A stretch of 64,000 nt of DNA from positions 3,630,525-3,694,524 of the forward strand of contig NC_092330.1 in NCBI RefSeq assembly GCF_036785885.1, in the 5' to 3' direction. The stretch comes from Coffea arabica. Its lineage: Eukaryota > Streptophyta > Magnoliopsida > Gentianales > Rubiaceae. This document shows, in pieces, positions 1 through 10,072 of this stretch (position 1 is the first letter of the stretch; each line of letters starts with the position of its first letter). The position numbers were made by a program, and so were the translations under genes. Under the pieces are notes generated by a model. It worked only from the letters and a program-made list of their open reading frames with translations, was not told the DNA's origin and searched no databases.

Positions 1-63
1 CCCGATTCGAACAGGATTAGTCGCAGACTGTAAAATAGATGCGAACACCTGTGAATTATACCA

Positions 64-98
64 AATATATATATATATATATGTATGTATGTATGTAT
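64..98. repeat. TA / GTAT microsatellite
   Basis: A run of alternating AT is followed by about four GTAT units. It is an ordinary compound simple-sequence repeat. Confidence 0.85.
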
Positions 99-1934
99 CC
101 ACTAGGAGCATGGCCGAGTAAGATCAACTTGACCCCTGTTAAAGCTGTTGTGGTGGTCCCGTGGGCAATTGCTTGGAAGATGAGTCCCCTGAACTCTATT
201 TAGTCACCCTGGTTAGAGATGCCCCAGCAAAATCTCTTGGAAGATGCGTCCCGTGAACCATATTTGTCATCAGCTGGCCGCCCTCGGCAGAGAGATGCCG
301 CAGTACCATCTAGCAATTAGTCATATAGTACATAATGAAATTTCCGCTTTCTACCTGGCAGTGGATGGAAAGAACTTGCAGTCTTGCATGGGGTCTCTAA
401 GGATAGAAAAATCAAATCATACGATTGGCAGCAACTTTCACGTTTCAAACGCACGAACACTTGTGTGTACGAAAATATATAGAACTATATGAGTTTTACA
501 GTAGACCATATTCAATTGCGAAAACATGCTAGTTCAAAAAAACCTACAATCCAAACTGTTTACTCGCATCAAAATTTTAAGAGATAAATGGACTAGCTAT
601 TCTTGGATCACTTTGTGGATTTGAAAACTTAATACTTCTAGCTATTTTTGGTTTAGGTTTTTCTTTTCTTTTATTTACTTTATTTAAAAGCTAAAGATCA
701 TGAAAAATATCCTACAAGATAAATGATATTTTTTAAATTAATCTGTGAATCTCTATACAATATTCCCAATTTATTTTGACCAATGAATGCTTCTTGCACT
801 ACTTAGCTTCTAACACTCTACTTTTACTCTTTTTTTTTTTTCTTTTAGAAACCCGTAATTTAGATTCTCTAAGTGGTCAGATGCCAAAACTAACTTGAAA
901 TATCATTTCTAAATAGAAATTTAAGCTCATAGACATCCCATAGCCTCGTCTGATAGACGAAAAAATGTAGGTCTTCAATAATTCTTTTCCATCCTCCGTA
1001 CAAGCAGCATATGGGATGGAAATCTTTCATTTTGCAACCTAGAATTGTAACAAAAATATTTGTAAAGGAATAATTAATGTTTGTTGACTTCTATTTGTTT
1101 TCTTTTATGGAACTCATTTCAGGCATTTGATAGACAATAAGGCCGCTTTAAATCGTTCGATATTGATGGTGGGAATACTCCCAAGTCGGCAACTTTTTTT
1201 TTTTTTTTCCTTTTTTGTGGCTATCACTTGGAAGAGCTTTTTTTTCAATTTTTTTTTTGGAAATGGTATCTTTGTTTTTGTTTTTTTTTTCCTTTTTTTC
1301 GTAATTTTAAAGATTTTTTTCAAGTCTTCATTTATCAAGCTTTATAGCTATTTGCAGGCATTTTGTCATCCATGCATGGAGATCAATAATCACGAAATTT
1401 TGTCATCCAGCATGATTTGACATGCCCGCCATAAACTTTTATAGTCTCTTCGTTAAAAGCAAAAATTAGCTTTGTGGTTTGTTCTGTATGTCTAATTAAG
1501 AGAGTAAATTTTGTCTTGGAACTGCTTAAGATAAAAAATTTTTGCATGGTGGCGCACTGTCACCTTGCATTACATTTTTAATACTTTTGCAAATTGAAAA
1601 TCAACACAAGCAAATTTATTAGATTTCTCTTTGCTGAAAAGCTACTTTTTTTTTATGACATCTAATTCATACTGAATTTATCATTTATACACATACAATA
1701 ATATTTAATGTATACTCCCTCTCATAGCATTTAGACACTTTTAAATTATTTTTTTCCAAAAAAAAAAAAAACTTGAAACTCCTTTTGAAGAAGGTTGAGA
1801 TTTCCTAAATTATCAGTTAGCATTTTTCCCTTTTTCTTTTACTTGTCACTTCACGTTTTTTCTTTACCCGCCCCGGCTCCGCCGCCCGGGGGGGGCGGGG
1901 GGAGGAGAAACAAAATTATCAGCTAACTTGGCCG

Positions 1935-2168
1935 AGGTAGTTCAAGATAACCCCCTTTCATAACTCACAGTTTTTTGTATGAGTGTTTCGATAAATGGAC
2001 TCTGCGAAGACACTTCAAAAGCCGGCAACTTTTGAAGTGCTCCGCAGCACTTAACTACTAAACCCCTCAAACCCCCCCAAGCGATGTGGGAACTTAACCC
2101 CACAGGGTGCCCCGCTGCTAAGAGATAAAGACCCCCCAGACTCCCCGAGACAGGTAGTTCAAGATAAC
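1935..2168. repeat. 200-bp GC-rich insertion with 17-bp direct repeats
   Basis: The 17-bp sequence AGGTAGTTCAAGATAAC occurs at 1935-1951 and again at 2152-2168, perfectly matched. It flanks a 200-bp block that is much richer in G+C than its surroundings. The block contains a perfect 11-bp hairpin stem (2011-2021 with 2029-2039). Long perfect direct repeats are what target-primed retroposition or a template-switch repair event leaves. I see no A-tail and no Pol III promoter boxes, so I cannot call it a SINE. Confidence 0.5.
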
Positions 2169-2627
2169 GGAGCATAGTATTCTACTTGAATGGGTGACAG
2201 CTGCCTCGACATCATCATGCATGTCCTTTTGGATTCACATAGCCAATCAAACCTTGTCGTTTTTTACTATCCATTTTTTATGATAGCCACATAAATTTTT
2301 TATACATTAATAACTCGAGATGAATAGAGTATATATGAAATTTGACATTTAAATTAAAATAGCGAGACTTACATCTAAAATCATTAATATAATTAATGTA
2401 AGAAAAATTAATCTTAAAAAAATATTATTTGGTTTCTTTTTTTTTTTTCGGTTAACCGCGCTGCTATTATTATTTTAATAGTATAATTTTTATTTCTTAG
2501 ATTATATTATGAAACAAATGATAGGACCGTAAATAACAAAAAGTTGGAGTGTAAAACACATTTTCCTTAATCCTTGTACATTTTCGATGATTTTCATATA
2601 GTCTAATGTCTCCATGTCTCCAGCCAT

Positions 2628-2635
2628 TATATAAG
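2628..2635 (+). promoter_or_regulatory. TATA box of the DUF6817-type gene
   Basis: TATATAAG lies about 80 bp upstream of the ATG at 2716, leaving room for a short 5' UTR. The ATG itself sits in a favourable context (ccaccATGcc). Confidence 0.6.
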
Positions 2636-2715
2636 CATCAGCACTCCTCGTTCTTTCTAATCATATCTGAATTGATTACTCAAATCTTCATCCATCTTCT
2701 GAAAACCCAGCCACC

Positions 2716-3996
2716 ATGCCTTCTACTCTATCTCCCTCAGAAGATAAATATCTCAATGACCTTCTGCAACTCGCCCGTCCTTTCCTCCGCGGAGAGCTCG
2801 AAAACGTGGACAAAAACCTTCCTTATCTAGTCTCAGTCCTGCGCTCAGTTGGGGCAGGCGAGTGCTGGCACAAGCATGGAAGTTTTCTTGAACATCTGTT
2901 TGATATATATCGCATTCTCAAGCTGTGGAAAGCCCCTGATGCTGTTTGCCTTTGTGGGCTCTTTCACTCTGCTTATTCCAATTCCTATGTCAATCTTGCC
3001 ATCTTTGATCCGTCCACCGGTCGGGATGTAGTTCGTTCCCACGTCCAAGAAGCTGTTGAGAGGCTAATCCACATGTTCTGCATTGTCCCTCGTCATCCTT
3101 TGATTCATGATGATCTTCTGTTTCATTATGATGATCAAGAATTGGACGAACACCTCAAGTTTTCGGAGATTTCTCTGAGGAATGCGAAGGAAAAAGGATT
3201 GTTTAACGAGGAGGAAAGTTGGAGAGTAAAACTCAGGTCTGTTCTGCCTGCTGATGGGGTAGTAGTGAAGCATATCAGAACAGGAGAAGAAGTTCCAGTT
3301 TCGCGAAGATTGGTTGCTGTGTTTCTCCTGATGACAATGGCAGACTTTTCAGACCAACTGTTCGGTTTTCAGGATGTTTTGTTTGAGAATTCAAATGGCC
3401 GTTTGGAATTCTCAGGCAATAATTTCTATGGTCTATGGCCAGGTAATGGCAAGCCTGGATTATGGCTGAATTCAATATCAAGAATGGGTGCACTGTACGC
3501 CTTGATTGCGAGAGAAGAGGAGATTTTCCTTGAGCAAAGGAGAAGAAATAATGGAGGGGTTATTGTTTTAGCAGATGATAGAGATGAAGAGCTTGAGCTA
3601 GTAATCCCACCTGTATTTGAGAACTGCACAAGAGTTTTGGATGCAGAAGAGCAGAAAATTGGGCGGGAGTTGTATTGGGAGGCTGTTTTTGAAGGAGACA
3701 AGATTGCGTTGGAGAGAGCTGAGGAGCTGTTGATAAGGGCAATTGAGAAGAACCCTTTTGTTGGAGAGCCTCATGTGGTTTTGGGTCAGATTTACTTGAG
3801 CAAAGGGAGGTTTGAGGAGGGTGAAAAAGAGGCTCAAAAGGGGCTGAGAATGATTTTGGAGTGGGGAAGTCCTTGGGATAAGAGGATGTCTTGGGAAGCA
3901 TGGGTTGCATGGGCTAGACTTTTGGTGATAAAGGGAAAGGAGAAATCTTGGCCTAATACTTCTTGGGGCATCATCGAGTTGGGTCTTATAAAGTGA
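2716..3996 (+). CDS. DUF6817 domain-containing protein
   Basis: An intact single-exon gene for 426 residues. The first 100 residues contain conserved histidines in an HD-domain-like arrangement (H52, H54, H60 in a WHKHGSFLEHLFD stretch, then H84 in GLFHSAYSNS), which I recognise as the DUF6817 signature. Residues about 330-395 form two amphipathic helices resembling a TPR unit (AEELLIRAIEKNP...LGQIYLSKGRFEEGEK). The C-terminus has the family's WDKRMSW and KEKSWP motifs. No signal peptide or membrane segment is visible, so a soluble protein is expected. The biochemical role of the family is not known to me, and an HD-like metal-dependent hydrolase activity is only a guess. The start is the first ATG after a TATA box. 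The 3' flank exists again, inverted, at 59090-61252, so the gene has or had a paralogue. Confidence 0.85.
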   Translation: MPSTLSPSEDKYLNDLLQLARPFLRGELENVDKNLPYLVSVLRSVGAGECWHKHGSFLEHLFDIYRILKLWKAPDAVCLCGLFHSAYSNSYVNLAIFDPSTGRDVVRSHVQEAVERLIHMFCIVPRHPLIHDDLLFHYDDQELDEHLKFSEISLRNAKEKGLFNEEESWRVKLRSVLPADGVVVKHIRTGEEVPVSRRLVAVFLLMTMADFSDQLFGFQDVLFENSNGRLEFSGNNFYGLWPGNGKPGLWLNSISRMGALYALIAREEEIFLEQRRRNNGGVIVLADDRDEELELVIPPVFENCTRVLDAEEQKIGRELYWEAVFEGDKIALERAEELLIRAIEKNPFVGEPHVVLGQIYLSKGRFEEGEKEAQKGLRMILEWGSPWDKRMSWEAWVAWARLLVIKGKEKSWPNTSWGIIELGLIK

Positions 3997-4059
3997 AGAG
4001 TGTTTGAATTGGATAAGATTGATCACTGCTATGTTTCTTATTAACTAGTGTTATTCCAA

Positions 4060-5030
4060 CTTAATCTTGAATATGACATGATTAAAATATGAAATAATGT
4101 TGTTGTATCTTGACATTTTGTCAAGAATATATCAGTGTACTATAAGGTTACCAAGACTATTTGGAAAATGTTTTGTCTTGCCAATATTCATGTTTAATTG
4201 AGTAGTTTTCAAAAGTGAACTTGAATTGTTTGAGTAAATTTTAAATCAACTGAGTTTAAGCAAACAAAAATAGCTAGGTCCCAAGGACTATATCATCTTT
4301 TTCTATATATATATATTGTGGAATTCCCCAAGAATATATAAATATATTATTTTCTTATCGAGTAATTGTGTCTACTCATTTGACCAAAAATTCACGAATA
4401 CAATAACATATATGATTATACGCCAAATAATATAACAAATACCACAACTGTTTGCATGAAATCACAATCACACCAACATACATTCCTTCGTAGCGGCCGA
4501 AATTAAATCCACAGAAACTTTGTAATTAAGCTGAAGGAAGGAAAAACTATAGTTTTAGCAACTGATGGATCAGTCTCATCTTACCGTTAAGGAATACGAA
4601 GACAACAATAGGCAGCCACGAGTATGAAAAGTAAAAAATAGAAAAGAAAATTTTCGTGCCTTTGTAGCTTTTTCTCTCATAACCAATGTTTTCGTAGAGG
4701 AAAAAATTTGATTATTTTGTCGTTAACAATTTAATCTCTTTTTTCCCCTGGACCACATTTAACATATCTAGACAAAGTATAGATTAAAGTTTGTCAATCA
4801 GATTAATAAGAGATTAATGACTGTTTCCCATTCACTCCTATTGTCCCATCTTAATTATGAAGATCTAGAATATGCAATAAATTTCAGCTAATATTTTGTA
4901 TCGGGTCAAGAATATCTTAGTGTACCATAAGATTACAAGCTTATTTGGAAAGGTTTCGTATGCCAATCTTCACCTTCATGTTTTATTGAAAAGTTTCCAA
5001 CAATAAGCTTTAACATTTTGAGTCAACTCT
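4060..5030 (+). repeat. duplicated 3' flank of the DUF6817-type gene
   Basis: The 3' UTR-like stretch at about 4080-4290 (motifs tcaagaatatatcagtgtac, then tttggaaa...tgccaat) recurs in diverged form at about 4855-5010. The two copies sit in direct orientation on either side of a 4310-4830 spacer. This suggests a second tandem unit of the gene that was mostly deleted. The 4213-4830 part is also present in inverted orientation near the right end of the window. Confidence 0.6.
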
Positions 5031-5570
5031 CTCTCTCAAAAATCCTCTCTCACCCCATGTATAATGTTACATGTCGCCCTTGTATACTATTTTGTAGTAT
5101 GCCAACTTTCACCTATTTATAAACTATATTACTTGGACAATACCCAAGTAATAACACGAAATAATTGTTAATTTCTAACCTAGTACAGAATAGGAAATAA
5201 CTCTTATTCCTAAACTCATACAAATAAGAAATTCTTTGATTACTACTTCAAATAACTAAAATCAATAAGGAAACTAGTTACTTGCATACAAAATAAGAAA
5301 TCTGCCTACAAGAAAAGTCAATTTCCTAACACTTGCTATTTGATACAAGTGCAAATGCATGTTAAACCAATGAAATGGAAAATAAATCAAAGAACAAGAA
5401 AATCAACAAAAATAATGATAAAAAACCATGGAGTCGAAAACCTCCAAAATTAGTGTTTCAAGTAACTGTGCCATGTGTAACAAAGCTTCTTCTTCCTTTT
5501 TTTCTCTTCTTTTTTTTTTTAAACAATTCTACATACTATTAACAATAAAATTTTCAATTGTTTGTGTTAC

Positions 5571-6342
5571 CTCCAGATTAGAATTGCTGACAAGCTTGAG
5601 ATCAACTAAAGAAAGTTGGGGAATGTGTTTATGCTTCTTCTTTGCATATCTCACAACATTGCTTTCGTTTTGGTCTCTTCTAATGGGGATAGTTTTCTTA
5701 GGGCATTTCCCATTTAGTTGCCACAATCGAGTGATTGAATCATCCTGGCTATCATCTTCAAAATTGAATATTCCTTTCCTTTCTCCAGGTAATAACTGGG
5801 TCTCATCCGCAAAATCCAAGTAAAAATTTTTACTTTTGTTTATTTACATATAACTGTAGAGATTTTTCCTTGTCTTGCCTTAGAAAAGCTTACCAAAATA
5901 GTATGATTTTTGAGTGAAGGATGATCAAATGCCAGTTGATGATAAATACCAATGCAATCAATAACATCACCATTTGGGCTCTACCATTCGAAGTATCGAT
6001 CTCTCAAATAGATGGAAATCATACTTAACTTTTCAATAAATTATACAATTGAATACAGGACCAGATTACCAAAGGTGCAAACAAAAACCACACAAAGAAA
6101 AAGAAAAAATGACACAAGCACAAGCACATAGAGCGATAGAGATCTGTCCACACGATCATGAAGACAAGCATCCTACGAAAAAGGGAGGAAGTAAACTCAC
6201 CACGGATCATAAGAGGGATAACCTCTATGGACTTTACTGGGATCTCCTTCGACTGGTTCAAGGTTTTCTTGACCAAAATCTTCTTTCTTGAGGCATCACA
6301 TAAACTAATCCGTAACTGATTTAGCAATATAAAATAATGCAA
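5571..6342 (-). pseudogene. neprosin-family activation-peptide region, gene fragment
   Basis: Three in-frame exons with correct GT/AG borders can be read on the minus strand: (1) up to 6223, ending ...KEIPVKSIE; (2) 5980-5894, 29 codons from SPNGDVIDC to KNHTIL; (3) 5801-5571, containing RLWQLNGKCPKKTIPIRR. All junctions are phase 0. The order SPxGDxIDC, AFDHPxLKNH, LWxLNGxCPxxTIPIRR is the hallmark of the plant Neprosin_AP (DUF4409) region that precedes the glutamic-peptidase-like neprosin domain. The catalytic domain should lie below 5571, but the sequence there is not coding, so the gene is truncated. The 5' end is also uncertain: there is no good signal peptide before the first exon seen. 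I take it as a relic. Confidence 0.75.
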
Positions 6343-6645
6343 TATAATCCCTTCATTACCTTCAGACTACATGACTGCAAATCCGTAACTAATTTAGCAG
6401 GTTATTGGAGTTTATGGTAAGTCTTAATATCCTTGAAACGATCTGGTGTGCTAAACTAATTGTCCCATAATTGTGGAAGCTTCCATGAATACCTCCAAGT
6501 TATCCAATCCAATTTAGCAACTGCCTTTCGGTCTTCTTTCAAGCCCATTAGGGTCAAGAAGTTTGCGCAGATTTGGGTGTAGATCTATTATATTCAGTTT
6601 AGGCCCAGCCATTGAAATGCCTACATACTATCTCTATAAAAAGGA

Positions 6646-6730
6646 GGGATAATTTTAGAAACCTCCCCTGGGCTTTCTAACACTTTTATTGACATCCCCT
6701 GAGGTTCTCAAAATTTCATTGACCTCCCTT
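6646..6730 (+). repeat. MULE left terminal inverted repeat
   Basis: Eighty-five bases starting GGGATAATTTTAGAAACCTC. They match the reverse complement of 23322-23405 with scattered substitutions. Both share the long block tgaggttctcaaaatttca. Confidence 0.85.
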
Positions 6731-7020
6731 GATAGGAAATTGAGCCCCTTTGCTGACATCATGAAGGCAAAAATTACTAGTATGTTTGATGAAATTGGGT
6801 TTATTACTACTGTTTAGTTGGAGAAAATGGCATCTAAAGTAGTTAATTAAGCTTAACAACAATAACAAAAATTTGATGGCTAATGCATAAATTAAACTTG
6901 GATCAGTGAGGAAGGCGCCAATTGAGCTACAATATTGGTGCCATTTTGTGCCTGCTATGATTTGACAAGGAGATGGGATCATTTATGTAACATTCTAACC
7001 ATATGAAGTACAAGGGAAGA

Positions 7021-8090
7021 TGACAGGTGTCGAACTTGTGTAATAGTAAATACTTGCTCAAATAAAATATAAATTTTGTATATAGTGGTAAGTAGGATCG
7101 AATTCACAGGGATTGGAAAAAATTCGTTTCTTTTAAAACCCAAAGTAAATGGGGATTTTTATAAAAAATGGAGATAATTACACAACTCAAATAAAGAAAA
7201 ATACTAAATGACAATTTATTAAAATTGAAGTAATAATAAATAAACTATAGCTAAGAAATAACTTCGAAAATGGTTTACTTATTGATTATTAATGCAGTAA
7301 TAATTTCATTCACTCACTGATAAACAAGTTAGAACTGCTAAACACGCAATGACAATCAACTTTTCCTTACTGTGTTGGGGGTTAAGGTACGATCGTCAAC
7401 CACTTTCCTAATCAAGAAATAATTTTAGATACGACCTTATAGTTCAATTTCCTAATTGCCCTAAGAATTAGAGAAATCCTATTCTATCAAATAACATGCT
7501 ATGAGGGTTATTTTAAATTAGCCCATGTGTCCACCTGACACAAATCCAATCATACCATTGTTCGTCTTTTTTTCTTTCCAACTGAGGGCCACCGAAAACT
7601 TTTTTTTTTCTTTTCAAGAATCCCCATTGAAATAGCTCTTTCAGAAGTACTAATCAATCCCATAGCTAACCGAAAACTTTTTCCATTTTATCTCCTACTT
7701 TATAGCTTTTTAAAAGAAGTAAACTCGTAAGTGGAAAAGGAAACTACCAACGATAATATTCAATATTTCCTAACTAAATATTCTACTAATAAAAATAGGA
7801 ATCTTCTTAATCTTCAACTAAAGTCTTACTCAGAGTTCAACTCGAATTAGGAAAGCTCCATGTGCAGGAAAATCTTGAGCCTCTCGAACTTGACAGCATG
7901 TCTTGATCGTGCCCACGTCAAACTGGTAAAGAGTTTTGTGGAAAATTGCCTCAATTAACCACTTTTTGCTCCACTTTCCTACAATCAGCACCATTAACCA
8001 AATATATTTAGAATCTATCAATTAATACAATATTTGGCTAAAATCAAGGGAAAATAATCATAAATTTAAAAACAAAAATGGAACCTATCA
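7021..8090 (-). mobile_element. solo-LTR-like element, copy 1 (TGACAG...CTATCA)
   Basis: A 1070-bp non-coding element starting TGACAGGTGTCG and ending GGAACCTATCA, flanked by a perfect 5-bp duplication GAAGA (7016-7020 and 8091-8095). Its reverse complement aligns in many blocks with 45699-47008, for example the gtacgatcg blocks and the terminal tgattattttcccttgatt. TG...CA ends plus 5-bp TSDs indicate a solo LTR. No primer-binding site or coding domain is present. It is inserted in the left part of the MULE. Confidence 0.7.
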
Positions 8091-8620
8091 GAAGAAATAT
8101 ATATAAGAGAAGAAACAGAGGAAAAAGAAGAAAAAAAAATTGGAGGAAATTGTATTAAACCAGTGCTTTTGATATGCATTGGAGTAGCAGCAGCAAAGTG
8201 AAGAATTTTGTCGTTCTGAAATAGTTGCAACCACAGTGGTACAGGTATGAATTTCTTTGTTACTTTAACTTTCCTTTATTGGTGTTGCTTGATCAGTCAT
8301 ACCACCTTTGATTGTTGCCTAAGTCTTGATATTGAACATTCAATTTGTTTCTTAAGTGGCTTTTTGAGTTGATCATTGACATTTAACTCAAGACATTGCA
8401 TATTATGTGTGTTAACTGAAATTTTGAGTTGATCATAATGTTGAAATCTTGTGCTATACGTATGCTATGAAGATTGGTTGATCATAATGATTCTTATGTT
8501 AATGAAAGTTGAATAGCCTGCTGCTGAGTTATATAACCAATGTTTCTAGTTTCTATATGAATTTTTGTCAAACGTGCTCTGTTTGTGATCATCATCATAT
8601 GTGAATGCTGAGATTGTAGA

Positions 8621-10072
8621 ATGGGGACTCTTGCTACTGCCTATAACATTATGGTTCACTCTAATGGGAACAAAATCAGGATTCCATAGGTGGATCCAAC
8701 TGGTTATACGTACATCAACTTGCTGTTTGATGTAACTGAGAAGGCATTGAGTAAAATGCCTGGGAATGTTAATGTGCTTATGCAGATGAGATTTGAAATT
8801 CCTAAAAAACATTGCATGATGAATAATGATGATGATTCAGTTGCTGAGATGTTCAAAATACACAAGTCTAAACTAGTAATTAACTTGCATGTCTCTGATA
8901 TGGAAATTATTCTAGCTGATGAAGAGAATATCTCAGTGAATGTGAGAGTTATGAACAAAGAAGATAATTTAGGTATTAAACAAATTCCTAGCAGGGCAGT
9001 TGTAGACCTTGGAGAGCTGGATGATGATTATGGTGACTCTAGCTCTGATTCTTCATGGAAACACAACCTACATAGTGACATTGAGGAGGAAGTAGTTGAT
9101 GAAAGGCCTTAAATGCATATAGTGAGGACAGTGATACTAATTTTTCTGATTTTAAGGGCAATGAGGCTAATATTATGGTTCTTGATTCTGAATTTGAGAA
9201 AGAAAATGATCCTATGAGACTAGTAATGAGACAAAAAAATATGGATTTACAATAGCAAAGATGAGATAGAGTTTCAAAAGAGTCAGCTATTCATCAATGT
9301 GGATGCCTTCTAAGCTGCCTTGAAAGACCATTCGTTCAAAAATGCTTTCCCATTTTGAGATTAAAGAATGAGAAGAGTTGAGTTACTGCTATCAATGGTG
9401 TTGACGGATATTAATGAAGAATTCATGCATCACCAGTGGCTGATTCAATCACTTTTTAGATTAAAACTTATCAGCCAAAACACATTTATGTTATGAACAA
9501 ACAATGTGCTGAGTCCACATCTGACTGGATGACCAAGAAGTTGGTTTCTGTTATGAGGGATCATCCTAATATGACCAACAAAGGGATAGAGACAGAGTTG
9601 CTTAACTATGGTGTGAAGCGTAGTAAAATGCAAAGTTTTACAGCCAAAAACAAAGCACTAGTTGAGATAGAAGACACACATACTGAATCATATGAGAAAT
9701 TGCCAAGATATGCTGAGCTGCTAAGGAAATATAATCCCAATAGCATATGTAAAATACATTATGACAGGTCAAATCTCTTAGTTGAGCCTACCTTTCTAAG
9801 AATTTTCATCAGTTTAAAGCACAAAAGTTAGGATTTCTGGAAGCGTGTAGGCCTTTGTGGGGTTTGATGGTTGTTTCTTAAAGGGTCCATTTGGTGGTGT
9901 ACTTCTCATAGCAATTGCTTTGGATTCAGCTAACAGCATATTTCTTTTAGCCTTTGCTGTAGCTAAATGTGAGAGCAAGGATACTTAGAGGTGGTTCTTC
10001 TACTATTTTTCTGAGTTTTTTGGACCACTTGATAACATCAAACCTTTAACATTCATGAGTGATAAGTAGAAG
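8621..10072 (+). pseudogene. MULE transposase, N-terminal and catalytic part (decayed)
   Basis: A reading frame can be followed through several stops and shifts. It starts near the ATG at 8621, is broken by a TAG at 8687, and continues as TGYTYINLLFDVTEKALSK and later KQCAESTSDWMTKKLVSVM. It then passes through a YEKLPRYAELLRKYNPNS stretch into the catalytic core, where GFDGCFLKGP...GGVLLIAIALD is legible across frameshifts. These are the standard landmarks of plant MuDR-type transposases. The segment ends at a GT donor (10073), 30 bp before the PIF insertion, and resumes at 20391. It is non-functional. Confidence 0.75.

Larger units (their letters stand above)
1..2580. other. intergenic flank, no gene seen
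   Basis: AT-rich DNA without a convincing coding region. It holds a TA/GTAT microsatellite near the left end, long T-rich tracts around 1190-1340, and a GC-rich insertion at 1952-2151 described separately. The small open frames here show no recognisable domain, and those around 1114-1420 are translations of T/A homopolymer. It ends in the promoter region of the DUF6817-type gene. Confidence 0.6.

Noticed and set aside
244..492. 82-residue frame near the left end
   Set aside because: No recognisable domain or promoter, in repeat-like sequence. It is not supportable as a gene.
1114..1420. overlapping frames on both strands with poly-Lys or poly-Phe
   Set aside because: They are produced by T/A homopolymer tracts.
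5428..5823. 131-residue plus-strand frame
   Set aside because: It is antisense to the third neprosin exon and poly-Phe-rich, with no domain of its own.
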